In this document: positions 23,177-35,385 of the stretch, one piece after another | How the letters are laid out: each line of letters begins with the position of its first letter | Position numbering within the stretch: the first letter of the stretch is position 1 | Assembly (NCBI RefSeq): GCF_025698545.1 | Contig: NC_068577.1 | Location: forward strand, 2,203,501 to 2,267,500 | Length of the DNA: 64,000 nucleotides | Source: Gossypium raimondii | Taxonomy: Eukaryota > Streptophyta > Magnoliopsida > Malvales > Malvaceae | Reading direction: 5' to 3' | The notes under the pieces: model-generated | The model's input: the letters and a program-made list of their open reading frames with translations, nothing else | What the model was told of the DNA's origin: nothing | The model's database searches: none | Position numbers and translations under genes: made by a program

Positions 23177-25845
23177 ATGGCCTCCCTCAGCCACCCTCTC
23201 AAACCCCATTTTCTTTCCACCCCAAAACACAAACTCCAACCAAAGAAGCTCCCCTCCAAGGTCCGCATGTCTTTCCAAGAATCGGGCCCATCCGTCGCCG
23301 TCGTTGGTGTCACTGGCGCCGTAGGCCAAGAATTCCTCTCCGTCCTCTCCGACCGTGACTTTCCTTACCGTTCCCTCAAGCTCCTTGCCTCCAAACGCTC
23401 CGCTGGCAAGTCCATTTCCTTCCAGGACCGTACCTTCACTGTCCAAGAACTAACTTCCGATAGCTTTAATAACGTCGACATCGCGCTTTTCAGTGCTGGT
23501 GGGTCGATAAGCAAGGAGTTCGGTCCCATTGCGGTTGAGAAAGGTGCCATCGTGGTAGATAACAGCTCTGCGTTTCGAATGGTTGATGGGGTGCCTTTAG
23601 TTATTCCTGAAGTGAATCCAGAAGCAATGGATGGGATTAAAGTTGGGATGAAAAAGGGTGCTTTGATAGCAAACCCGAATTGTTCTACAATTATTTGCTT
23701 AATGGCTGCTACCCCACTTCATCGCCGTGCCAAGGTATTAGATAAATTTCCTTTTTTTTTCTCGGGATGAGGTTATTTACTCGTAAATATTTATACATTT
23801 TGATTGGTAAGGAATTTGGTTTTGCTTTGTTTGTTCGTTGATGCGTTTGGTTTTTAATTAAATTAGATGGATAATTCTTTAAAGCTTGTTGAAAGCTTCG
23901 AATAGTCGAAATTTTATAGTTGTTGAGATATTCCCTGGAATAACAACAATTTTAGTCATTTGTTATAGGTTTGGTTCTTTTGTTTGTAAAAGGAGAATAT
24001 AATGTAATGTAATCTAGGCTAGAAATTGAAGACATATTGAGTTTGAATGAAATGAGATGAACAATTGATCGCTTGTAAAAGCTATTGGGTATTTGAATCT
24101 TTAGCGTAGGATGTTTTTTGTTCTTGTAAATCTTTTGGTGGTTTCAATGCTTAAGTTATAATTATACTGCATCAAGCTGCTTAAACATCTGATGCTTGCC
24201 TGTGGTATTTTCCAGGTGACTCGTATGGTGGTTAGTACATATCAGGCAGCTAGTGGTGCTGGTGCTGCTGCCATGCACGAGCTTGAGCTACAAACTCGTG
24301 AGGTTGTTTGATTCCGTTTTGTTTTCTCCTTTCTCCTTTTCCGTTTTGTTGTTTATTTTTATATGAGATTTCGTTCTAAACTGATTCCTTGTGGTATTTT
24401 ATATTAGGTCTTGGAAGGGAAACCGCCCACTTGTAATATCTTTAAGCAGCAAGTATGTACATTCGTTTACAGTATCAGTCGTTTGCAATATCTTTTACAT
24501 CTCTCTTGGTTTCTTATAATTGTCTCCTTTCTTTTACTTTTGCAGTATGCTTTTAATTTGTTCTCACATAATGCCCCTGTTCTCGAGAATGGATACAATG
24601 AAGAGGAGATGAAAATGGTAAAAGAGACAAGGAAAATCTGGGTAAGTAATTGAAGTTTCTGATATATAAAATTATGTAATATGTCTTTTGCATTTGGAAG
24701 TGAGATCGAGAAGGAAAAATCATCTCATCAAAGCATGTTTTGTCTTGCATGATCGCCCTCACTTGTTTCTCAGAATGATGCTGATGTTAAAGTCACTGCT
24801 ACATGCATACGAGTCCCTGTGATGCGTGCACATGCTGAAAGTGTCAATCTTCAGTTCGAGAAGCCACTTGATGAGGTAATATTTTATGATTTGCGGATTT
24901 ACAATTTTATCTTCAATATATGAAATAAAAGTGACAAAAAAGTTGCAAGATTTGACCTTTTTTTTGTCATTGTAGCTATGTTTGGTGCATTTACATGCAC
25001 TGCATTCATCTTTAAGTTCTTGAGCCTTTTTTTGAAAAAGGAATTTAGACTATGGATTTTAGGGCTTCTTCTTGTTTTACTTGTTACGATTTTATTTTTG
25101 GACCCCTTTTTCCTTTCATCATTTGCATTTCTTGGGACAAAAGTTGTAAAGAGTGGGTTAGGTTTAAAGTTGGATTTTGTTCAACCCTTATGATTAGAAT
25201 GAGGGAAGTTAAAAATGGAAGAAGCATCTTATATTAATACTTTCAACCCACATTATTATTGGTAAGTATTTTGTAAGGATGTTTCATGTAGCCTATTGAT
25301 AACAATAAATACTATGGCTCCAATTTATATTATCCCTAATCATGGTTGCCTATTTGGAGAAAAAGCAGCACACACTGCAATACTAATAAGAGCATCTCAA
25401 AATTGGAAACAGAAATGAGAATTTTCCTGGTTCAGAATAATGGCAATGCTAATCGATGCAAGGAAATGCTAATTTATATGTTGCATTGGTGTAGCCTTTT
25501 CAAATTTCAACTCTTTATTTGGTAAATTCTTTATTGATCAGGACACAGCAAGAGAAATTTTGAAAAATGCTCCCGGGGTCATAGTTATTGATGATCGGAT
25601 TTCTAATCACTTCCCTACGCCATTGGAGGTATCAAACAAAGATGATGTTGCAGTTGGCAGAATTCGCCAAGATTTGTCTCAAGAAGGAAACCAGGGGTAA
25701 AACTCCTACATTTTTACTTTTCCTTTTAAAAGATTTTCATGCTAATATAGAATCTTAAAACAGGCTGGACATCTTTGTTTGTGGTGACCAAGTACGTAAG
25801 GGAGCTGCACTTAATGCTGTTCAGATTGCTGAGTTGCTGTTATGA
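23177..25845 (+). CDS. Aspartate-semialdehyde dehydrogenase, plastid
   Basis: Reduces aspartyl phosphate to aspartate semialdehyde with NADPH, the branch-point step for lysine, threonine, methionine and isoleucine. Seven exons join in frame to 374 residues: 23177-23734, 24216-24302, 24408-24452, 24546-24641, 24774-24875, 25542-25696 and 25764-25845. A basic, Ser/Pro-rich N-terminus (about 35 residues) fits a plastid transit peptide. The Rossmann nucleotide-binding loop is VAVVGVTGAVGQEFL. The catalytic cysteine is in NPNCSTI. GGSISKEFG and STYQAASGAGAAAM are family-typical, and the C-terminus GDQVRKGAALNAVQIAELLL is complete. I chose the ATG at 23177 because it gives the transit peptide in frame. 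No defect was seen. Confidence 0.95.
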
Positions 25846-26156
25846 TCTACTTTTGATCTTGCTCGGGTAAACTTCGTTCAGGCAATTGGATTTGAACTTA
25901 GTAGCGTTGAGTTAGTTTAATTCGGTCTTCAATGTGGATATTTATTATCTTGGTGAGTTGAACCAAATTTTGGTAGTCTTTCCATGTACTAAACAATTAG
26001 GTTTATATTTTGGCAGTTAGAAGATGTTTTCAGTTCTGAAAATATATTTATTTGCACCAAAATTCCCTCATGGATCGATTTTTTGTTCAAGTAATCTGCT
26101 TCTTAGAACTTCATAGATATAACCAACCCTTGTTCTGGATTTTTGGCTTAGTGTCC

Positions 26157-26515
26157 TCAGTGTTGTCAAGGGTGCAAGGCGCCCTTTACATCTTAGAACC
26201 CTTTATTGCCTTAGGTGCAACATCCAAAGAGACCGCTAGCCTGAGTGAAATAAAGCGCAAACTGTATATGTTTGAGTTTCTGTATGTGTGTGTGAGAGAG
26301 AGTATATGGCTTAGTATGCATGATTTACTTGTGGTCAATGTTTGTTGTTGAATGCTGAAATATTGAAAAGTATAGAGTTAGTATTATCCCTTTCTTTTTG
26401 CAGAAAAGTGCTCCTAGGCACATTAAGTCTGCGCATGATCAAATGGGAATGAGATGCTTTTGTTGTATAATATTAAGGCCTAGGCACACTTAAGCATACA
26501 CCTTGACGACACTAA
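26157..26515. repeat. Dispersed repeat family 1, copy 2
   Basis: Partner of 1933-2320, same orientation. The shared start is TCAGTGTTGTCAAGG (copy 1: TCAGTATTGTCAAAG), and blocks such as TAGAACCCTT and AGTATAGAGTT recur in the same order. Function unknown. Confidence 0.6.
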
Positions 26516-27024
26516 CATGTTTGGTTCCTCTATAATGGTATAGAGTTGCAACATAATAGCTATTCGGTGGTAATGAAATAGAACCGTAATGGAACAAAAT
26601 GAGTATAAAATAAGTATAATATTATTCCTGATTTAAAGGAATAAATATGATAACAACATAAAAAAAGAAAGTCAAATGATCAATATACCTTTTAATAGAT
26701 TTTATAGTGTCTAAAGCACACATCTTGGCATCCAAACATCAAATACCAACTCATCACATGTAACATCTGTATACCCACTAAACAATGTGCTTCCATCAGC
26801 ACTTATGTTCAAGCTCGTGTGGTATATCACCTGCAATTTCCATGCAAAAGTGAAAAACCTTCTTGCTTTTGTTTTTGTAAACTTGATGGCAGTTGCTCAT
26901 AACCAAGGACTTCTGGAAGAAGTGATTGGGAAAGTTGACAATTCTTTTAAGGACTGCAAAACAAAAAAAAAAAAAAAAACACAAACAGCGGACACAGATT
27001 ATTTAAGTAGTTCGATTTTTTTAG

Positions 27025-27270
27025 GTCTGTGGAGTTTAATTTAGTGAGAAGTATTTACTATATTTATCACTTACGGCAATTGATCCTAAATCTATTACAC
27101 ACCCATGGCAAATTTCTTATTTTTTTACCTTGAAGAATGTTACTTTCACCATTAAATTTACTCCTGCAAACTTAGCATGTAAAATCATAATACAATAGGT
27201 TTTACAATCAAATGTGTTCTCACAAATAATGTTCCTCACTTGAATAGATTTATAATTTCATTATAAATTC
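27025..27270. repeat. Dispersed repeat family 2, copy 2
   Basis: Partner of 5395-5700. Shared blocks include GATCCTAAATCTAT, ACACACCC, ACCTTGAAGAATG and ACAATAGGTTTTACAATCA. Ends not defined. Confidence 0.6.
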
Positions 27271-27680
27271 ATAGTACAACATGTGATTTAAGTTCAACTA
27301 CTCTTGTATTTATTATAGCTTCGTTCTCAATATCTTAATTCACAAATAAAATTTTTAAAAGTTAAGTAGATGTCTAATTATTGACATGTGCATCCGTTGT
27401 CTTAAAATATTTTAATCCAAATATTTTTGAATCCTTAATATTTATCATCACAATTACAAATCAAATGCCCGTAAATATCCAAATATGCCATTATTCTTCG
27501 CAAGTCCATAAGTAACATTCTAAATAATTTTGGTATAAAACAAAAAGAGCAAGTGCACGATAATGGATGAATGAAGCTTACTTCATACATTGAAAAGGGA
27601 GCCGTGTCAAATAAACATGTTAGTAATACTGGTAAAATACTAAAAATTGATGTATTTTAAAATATTAAAAATTTAATTTT

Positions 27681-27790
27681 TATTAAAATATTCTTAAAAT
27701 ACAATCAATTTTATGTCAAATATTAATATTTTATGTCAAATATTTTATTAAAATATTCTTAAAATACAATCAATTTTATGTCAAATATTA
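27681..27790 (+). repeat. 45-nt exact direct repeat
   Basis: The segment beginning TATTAAAATATTCTTAAAAT occurs twice, about 65 nt apart, in direct orientation just left of the MULE-type element. Confidence 0.7.
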
Positions 27791-27808
27791 GCGTATGTAT
27801 ACATTAAG

Positions 27809-29029
27809 GGGCAAAATACCAAAAAAAGCCTTATTTTTTTAAAATTTACCGAAATGGGCCCGATATTTTATTATTTACCGGAATGGGCCATTTTCCCTGA
27901 AATCGCGTCAACGTCAGCGCGATGTCAGGGGACGTGTCAGCAAATCGCGTCCGCGTCAGCGCGATTTGCTTACGTGGACACAAATCGCGCCTACGAGGTC
28001 GTGATTTGCTGACAAGTCCCCTGACATCGCACTGACGTGGACGCGATTTCGGGGAAAATGACCCATTCCGGTAAATAATAAAACACCAGACCTATTTCGG
28101 TAATTTTTTAAAAAATAGGGCTTTTATGTGTAATTTGCCCCCTTTTTTGGTATTTTTCCCCTAATAATACATATTAATTTATTACTGTAATATGTAGCTC
28201 AAATTATGTATTGTAGTTAATATTCATAATATTGTAGCTCAAATTGTCAATCCGTCTATACTATTGTACTAATAATATATATTAATGTAATATTGAAGAG
28301 TTAATTGATTAAAAAAATAAATGCAACAAGTACAAAAAAGATTCAAAATTATTACCAACAAGATTTGAACCAAGCTATTAAGGGAAAAGAGCAAGCATCT
28401 TAATCAACTAAGCTAAACTAATTAAGCGACATATTATAAAAATACTGTTATTATCTTAATTATATTACTTACGTTCTAATGATTTATCGGACCTATTCCA
28501 TACACGTGTCAAATCAGAAAAAATAATACAACAATTCTGTAAAAAAAAAAACCTGGTGTTTATTTCAAATAAATAAGGAAAATAATGATTTGAATGTTTC
28601 AAAATTCAATTTTAAACCGAAAAAATCAAAATTTAGAGGCAAAAAAGGATTTTTTTTCGACGAAAACTGCGGCAAACCGCCTTCGGCATTTGTCAGTGCG
28701 TAGATCTCGAAAAGCTATTCAAAATAAAAAAAATCGTCTCAATCGGACAAACGAGCCAAAAGTTATGGCCTTTCAAAGTTTTCCAATCTAAAAAACATAA
28801 ACTGTTCATGAATTATTGCTTCCACGTCAGCAAATCGCGCTTACGTGGACGCAATTTGTTGCCATGTAAGTAATCGCGCTGACGTGGACACAATTTGCTG
28901 ACACATCCCCTGACATCGCGCTGACGTGAACGCGATTTCATGGAAAATGGCCCATTCCGGTAAATAATAAAATACCAAGCCTATTTCGGTAAATTTTAAA
29001 AAAATAGGGCTTTTATGTGTAATTTACCC
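27809..29029. mobile_element. Mutator-type (MULE) non-autonomous element with 9-bp target duplication
   Basis: The exact 9-bp direct repeat TACATTAAG flanks the element (27800-27808 and 29030-29038). The ends are inverted repeats: GGGCAAAATAC... on the left against GGGTAAATTAC... (reverse complement) on the right, both followed by AAAAGCC and a TTTACCG block. The left 350 bp (to about 28158) is itself a near-palindrome of CpG-rich arms with repeated CGCGATTTGC / GCAAATCGCG motifs. The right arm (about 28800-29029) repeats the same sequence. The middle (28160-28790) is unrelated and contains a tRNA-like segment and a short chance ORF. There is no transposase. The 9-bp duplication and long termini indicate mobilisation by a Mutator-like transposase (inference). 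Confidence 0.8.
28355..28420 (-). repeat. tRNA-like sequence inside the MULE
   Basis: On the minus strand this reads TTAGCTTAGTTGATTAAG (A-box-like) and, 30 nt later, GGTTCAAATC (B-box-like), the spacing of a tRNA or tRNA-derived SINE head. The arms do not pair well enough for a functional tRNA. Confidence 0.5.
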
Positions 29030-29038
29030 TACATTAAG

Positions 29039-30243
29039 ATACAACAAATTTTACTTTTTTTAAAAAAATTTAATAATTTTATATAATCTTTATAATTTTT
29101 TACAACATTTTATCATTTCTAGTAATTTCTATAAATTTCTAATAATTTTTAAAAAATTGCAACATATTTTAATGTTTTCAAAATTATGTATACTTTTTAT
29201 AATTTTATTTATTTATTTTTTGTAAATTTGTAAAATTTTCCAATTATCGCATTGTCACTGAGATAAGTGGAAAATGCCGGTGATAAATATTGCTTTTTAA
29301 GATTGAGCACAGCGGATAACCCCACTAACTCCTTCGTAAGCAAGTTTCAGACGAAGGCAGGCCGTACGACAGACAAACCCGGCCTTATCGTCCTTTTCCA
29401 TTGATTTCCATTTTCCACGATACAAAATTCCACGAAAATCTTCACGTAAAAACAAAATCGCTGACGTGGCCAAAAGCCATTCGCTATTAGATAGGGAAGC
29501 CAATGGAAAATTGGAAAAATATATAATAATTTAATGTTAAACGTGTGACGTGGCCAGCCGAAGCGATTTGCAGAACATCCTGCAATGTGGGGTGCGACGG
29601 AGGAAATCACGGCATTTTTCTTCGTCTATTTGAGTAAATTGACTAAAATAGTTGACAATCCAGGATTCTAAGTAAAGTTGGAGTCTTTTATGTTACTCTC
29701 ACTCTAATATCAATGGAGTTTGGGTTTAGTTATCGTTATGACTGATCATTCATCTTCTTCTTCTCTTTGGTAAAGCCTCTTTCTTTTCTTTCTTCTCTTA
29801 ATAATGATTGAAACTAGACGTTCAATTTGAAACTGAGTTACAATTTATTTTTCTTTGATAAACGTTAAAATCTTTCTTCTTCATGGATATTGGGCGCAGC
29901 CTTTTTCTCTTATTCTGCTTTTTAAATACTGATTTCCTTTTCTTTTTTCTGTTTTGAAAGTGTTTGTTTGGGCAGAGGGACTGCAAATCCTCATTCGCAT
30001 TCATGTAAAATCCACATATGTCTGTGCTATAAAATTTATCTTCTAGTGATTTAGCCATTAGTTATGGTACCGTGTTAGATAGGAGTGACTGCCCGGCATG
30101 AGTTCTGTTGAAATCCGTTTAACTATTTGAATGTGATCCTGTAGTTGGTGAAGTTCGCTTTTATATATCTGGAGAATATTCTATATCCATATTTCATTTA
30201 TTAAGGGGTAGGACTTGTCAAGATCGAACTTAAATATATAGTT

Positions 30244-30278
<35 letters not shown>

Positions 30279-30528
30279 ATGGATAATTTAGGAAAAATGA
30301 AAAAAAAAATGGATAACATAGGCCATTACAGGTAAAAAGCTTTGATTGTTTTGTTGCTTCTTTTCCTTGTTCTTTATGAAAGTTTGATTGTTGTTTCTTT
30401 GAACAGCAGCTTAACTTGTCTCCCATGTTGGTGCATTTGAAGGTTTTTATTTATATATTGGTCTCTGGTTTTTGCAGTTAATTAATTGTATGCTGTAAGG
30501 TGGTAAGAGCACAGAGTGAATTGAGACA
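29039..30528. other. Upstream region of RDR1
   Basis: A spacer with a TA microsatellite (about 30247-30275). A pyrimidine-rich stretch around 29750-29780 contains TTTGGTAAAGCC, and TTTGCAG precedes 30478. These would fit a leader exon and a 5'-UTR intron, which RDR1 genes often have (inference). No ORF of interest. Confidence 0.4.
30247..30275. repeat. (TA)n microsatellite
   Basis: About fourteen TA units in a row upstream of RDR1. Confidence 0.95.
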
Positions 30529-33500
30529 ATGGGTAAGACGATTCAGGTTTATGGGTTCCTCTCAAATGTGTCTGCAGGAGAAGTAAAGACATTTTTAGAG
30601 GGATATACGGGCAGAGAAACTGTTTATGCCCTGAAGATCAGGCAGCATAAAAAGGGTGGAAGAGCATATGCTATTGTGCAGTTTACCAGAAGCTCTGCTG
30701 CAGAGCTAATTATAAGGTTGGCTAATCAAAGGCTATACTATGGGAGATCATATCTTAAGGCTCGAGAAATGGAGACCGACATCGTGCCAAAGCCGAGAGC
30801 CTTTTTGCACACAATGGAACGTGTTACGGTGAATTTTGGCTGTCAAGTCTCTGTAGAAAAATTTTATGTTCTCTGGAAAGCAGAAAATGTTACTCTAAAT
30901 TTTGGGACTGGAATGCGGAAATTGGAATTTCTAGTGTCGTATTGTAGGTCAAAATACAAGCTTGAGCTCTTCTATGAGAACATCTGGCAGATTGAGCTGC
31001 GTTGTCCTGACAGTCAAACCTCAAAGCATCTTCTGATTCAGGTTGCTTTGCTAAACTTTCATCATAAATTCATCATTAGTCTCTATTGTATTATCCTTGC
31101 TTCCTAGAAATAAGAGTTCAACATAACATCATTGCTTCCAGATAACAGGCGTCCTCAATCAGTCAGCTGCATATATCATATTTCTTTTGCTGATCATTAG
31201 TCTTCTATTAAATCATTGAGATGCCAACTTGGTAATTGGATGACATTATTATATCCATGTAAATTATATAGAGTTTTTCATTTCTGTTGATCTAGGGCGC
31301 TAGATCTTTTTGGCAATCGAAAACTAATAACTGGTGCAAATCAATATATACTCGAGAAGGGGTACAGATCAGCCCATATTTTACTGTTAAGATTAATAGG
31401 CAGTTCAAAATGGTGATAGCTAGATGGATTTAATATTGTCTTATGAAACTTGTCTCATGCAAGGTTGTTGATGGACTATTCAGTAGCCATACCTGAGGAA
31501 CTAACTTCTTCATTGCAAGAAGTTTCTGCTATTCTTTTGATGCTCAATGCAATTTCTTAAAGTTTTATCTCTTACAAATGATAATTGCTTGTGTTGCTTT
31601 GTGGTTTCCTTTTAATTTTTATTTTAGTTATTTGGCGCTCCCCGGATATATGAGAAAGAAGTGCGTGCTTCTGAACTTGTATTTGATGATCCCTTGCTTA
31701 ACTATTTCAAGGATGTGCCTGATGATCAATGGGTAAGGACAACGGATTTCACTCGTTCTAATTGTATTGGACAATCTTCTGTATTATGCTTGGAGCTTCC
31801 TCACAACCTCCGACTTCCAAATTTTCGGGAGAACTTTGCTTATTACAAAGAAAATGAAAGCAGATTGGTTTTGGAAAGTGGTTCTTCTTACTCCTGCAAT
31901 CTTAGTCTAGTCCCAATTGTATGCCCTTTGCGGGTAATTGACTTGCCATTTGAAATCTTGTTCAAGGTTAATCTGTTGGTGCAAAATGGGTGCATCCCAG
32001 GACCAGCACTTGATGATACTTTTTATCGATTGGTTGATCCTTGTAGAATGGACAAAGTCTACATAGACCATGCGCTGGAGAAACTTTATTATCTAAGAGA
32101 ATGCTGCTATGAACCTTCGAGGTGGCTCTTTGAGGAGTACAAAAATTTCTCAAGATCGAGGAAATATCAAGGTTCACCTGCTATATCCTTAGATGAAGGT
32201 TTGGTATATGTAAGAAGGGTTCAGATAACGCCTTCTAGGGTCTACTTTTGTGGTCCTGAGATTAATGTTTCAAACCGTGTGCTACGCCAATTCCATAATG
32301 ATATTGATAATTTTCTTCGCATCAGTTTTGTTGATGAAGAGTTGGAGAAGATCCATTCAATAAATGTGCAGGCAAGGGGTAGGAGAACTAGTATTTACGA
32401 AAGGATTCTTTCTACTCTTAGAAATGGCGTACTGATTGGGGATAAGAGATTTGAATTTCTTGCCTTTTCATCAAGTCAATTACGGGAGAACTCAGCCTGG
32501 ATGTTTGCTTCAAGAAAGGGGCTCACTGCAGCAGATATAAGGTCATGGATGGGAAATTTTAGTAAAATAAGAAATGTGGCAAAATATGCTGCTAGACTGG
32601 GCCAATCTTTCAGTTCATCAACTGAAACTCTTAGTGTTTCTAAAGATGAAATCAACCTTATTCCAGATATAGAAATTATGAAGGATGGGATTAAATACGT
32701 CTTTTCAGATGGAATTGGAAAAATATCAGCTAAATTTGCTAAGAAGGTGGCAGCTAAATGTCGGTTGAAGGGTTGCACTCCATCTGCCTTTCAGATTCGG
32801 ATTGGTGGATTCAAGGGTGTTGTGGCTATTGACCCGACCTCATCTTGGAAATTATCCCTCAGAAAGAGTATGGAAAAGTATGAATCAGAGAACACTAAAC
32901 TGGATGTTTTGGCTTGGAGTAAGTATCAGCCATGTTTTCTGAACCGCCAGTTGATTACCCTGTTATCTACTCTTGGAGTTCCAGACCGTGCTTTTGAGAA
33001 AAAACAAAGAGAAGTAATTGAGCAACTCAATGCTCTCCTGACGGATCCTTTAGAGGCTCAGGAGGCTCTGGAGTTAATGTCTCCAGGAGAAAATACTAAC
33101 ATTCTGAAGGAAATGCTCTTGTGTGGTTATAAGCCTGATGCTGAACCATTCCTTTCAATGATGTTGGAAGCTTTTCGAGCTTCGAAGTTGCTGGAGTTGC
33201 GGACTAAAGCCAGGATTTTTGTTCAAAAAGGAAGGTCTATGATGGGATGTCTGGATGAAACTAGAACCTTGAATTATGGCCAAGTTTTTGTGCAGTTTTC
33301 TGGCTCTAGATCTGAGCAACGTTGTATTGTTCAGGGTAAGGTAATTGTTGCCAAAAACCCCTGCTTGCACCCAGGCGATGTGCGTGTATTAAGGGCTGTC
33401 AATGTGCCTGATTTGCACCATATGGTCGATTGTGTTGTTTTTCCACAGAAAGGAACCAGGTACGTAAAGGGCATACTCTACCTTTTCTTGCTACTCTGAG

Positions 33501-35385
33501 AAAGTGTTTGTTCTTCATTATACTTTGCAAAAGCTGCCTTTTATTTTGTTTCTATCGTTTTAGTGTATGATTCTAGCTTCTTCTTTTTTGTCCCTTATTG
33601 GTGGAGTTATCATTGATTGTTATGCAGTAGTAAAATGCATGTTTCTTTTCTTCTTGGTGGAACTTGTTGAGCATTTCCTTTACAAGCAGAGTATTACTGA
33701 ATTGCAGATTAGCTATACCTGTATTCTTTTGCATATTTGTGTTAAATCCTGCCCAATTTATGGAAGCTATCTGGTGCTTTTCAGTGTCTTTACACATAAT
33801 AACAAGATGGTAGGCTTGATTGTATTCTGTAATATTTCACACTGCATGGTGATTTGCTGACACTAAAATGGAATCAAATTTTTAGACCTCATCCCAATGA
33901 ATGCTCTGGAAGTGATCTGGATGGTGATATTTACTTTGTCTGTTGGGACCCTGAATTGATTCCATATAAGCAAATGGATCCTATGGATTATTCACCCGCT
34001 CCAACAACCATATTGGATCATGAAGTTACCATTGAGGTAATAGTTTTTTTAGGTATTGAAATATTCAGTTATATACCACTTGAATTTATCTAATAGTTAT
34101 GACTTTTGATTATCTTGTTCTCTTGTTATAGTTTCTTGATGCTGAAATGCATGATTCTTGCTCTCTCCCCCCCTCCAACATTTTTTTCGGTTCCAGGATG
34201 TCATTGGTTTAACATTCTTCCAGATTCTTACAAGTTCATTCTGTCAATTGGCACTAGTATAATAGTTATAATGACTTGAACTGTGTGTTATTTTGAGAGC
34301 TGTTTTCAACATTATTTTTCGTTGGGTATTTTGTATAAATCCGCTTGGAATATGTGCAGAAAAGTTTCTTGATACTTAAGTTCACATTACGAAGGTTCTA
34401 AACTAGTGAAATTTTTACTCAGGCTCAAGTTTATTATTTGTATTTGTATTATGTTGTAATCCATTCCTTGTGCTTGCGACCTTTTTTGAACTGATATCTA
34501 TTGGGTTTGCTTTACTGTATTTTGTTGGGTTGTGTAGATATAATTATGAGATTTTTGATAATTGCTACATGCTGGTGCAGGAAATTGAAGAATACTTCAC
34601 AAACTACATAGTCAATGACAGTTTGGGAATAATTTCAAATGCTCATACTGCTTTTGCTGATAGAGAACCTGGCAAAGCTGTTTTCAATTGCAGTTGACTT
34701 TCCGAAAACGGGTGTACCAGCTGAAATACCACAAGAACTGAGGGTCAAAGAATATCCGGATTTCATGGAGAAACCAGACAAGCCAAGTTATCAATCACAC
34801 AATGTTATTGGAAAGCTTTTCCGAGAGGTGAAGAACCTTGCACCCAATGAATGCTCGATTAAGTTCTTAACTCGGGAAAAGATGCAGAGGTTTTATGATC
34901 CCGACATGGAAGTTGAAGGCTTTGAGGATTATATCGACGATGCTTTCTTCCACAAAAGTAAATACGATTACAAATTGGGGAATTTGATGGACTATTACAG
35001 GGTCAAAACGGAGGCTGAAATACTCAGTGGGGGTATCTTGAAAATGTCGAGATCTTTTACGAAGAAAAGGGATGCAGAAGCGATCAGTATGGCAGTGAGA
35101 TCATTGAGAAAGGAAGCTAGGTCATGGTTCAATGAAGAAAGAAGTGAGTTGGATGAAGAAATAGATGATGCATATGCAAAAGCCTCAGCTTGGTACTATG
35201 TCACATATCATCCAAGTTATTGGGGTCAGTATAATGAGGGAATGAATAGGGATCATTTCCTGAGCTTTCCTTGGTGTGTTTATGACAAGTTGATCCAGAT
35301 CAAGAAAGAAAAAGCAGCTGTTCGGGAAGCTTTGGATTTGTCGTCTCTGGAACATCGCTTTCAACGTAGATTGCATTTGCATTGA
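30529..35385 (+). CDS. RNA-dependent RNA polymerase 1; reading frame broken in the last exon
   Basis: RDR1 copies single-stranded RNA into dsRNA for siRNA production and acts in antiviral silencing, commonly salicylate-induced. Exons: 30529-31041, 31628-33459, 33886-34036 and 34581 onward. The N-terminus (MGKTIQVYGF) and RNA-binding-like domain, QLFGAPRIYEKE, the core (YVFSDGIGKIS, LDVLAWSKYQP, LMSPGENTNILKEML) and the catalytic loop GSDLDGDIYFVCWD are all present. In exon 4 the frame reads into TGA at 34695-34697, giving about 870 residues against roughly 1,110 expected. The remaining C-terminus is intact in another frame up to 35385. At the break (about 34666-34680), CTGGCAAAGCT appears once, where the family would have two such blocks with a short peptide between them, so a small out-of-frame deletion is likely. 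The catalytic motif is retained, so a truncated protein is possible. Confidence 0.9.
34698..35385 (+). pseudogene. Detached C-terminal coding remnant of RDR1
   Basis: An open frame shifted relative to the upstream exon 4. It carries SIAVDFPKTGVPAEIPQELR, MEVEGFEDYIDDAF, KTEAEILSGG, EAISMAVRSLRKEARSWF and FPWCVYDKLIQIKKEK, the normal C-terminal quarter of RDR1. It has its own stop at 35383-35385. It would be translated only if the upstream frame were restored by RNA processing, or if the break were an assembly error. Confidence 0.85.

Larger units (their letters stand above)
25846..27799. other. Intergenic region with dispersed repeats
   Basis: 3' flank of the dehydrogenase gene, then copies of two dispersed repeat families (26157-26515 and 27025-27270) and an exact 45-nt direct repeat (27681-27725 and about 27746-27790). 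No gene recognised. Confidence 0.6.

Noticed and set aside
24978-25193. Hydrophobic ORF in the dehydrogenase gene
   Set aside because: Lies wholly in the intron between two well-supported exons (24774-24875 and 25542-25696).
28594-28791. 65-codon ORF rich in Lys and Arg
   Set aside because: Inside the non-autonomous MULE, low complexity, no start context or similarity.
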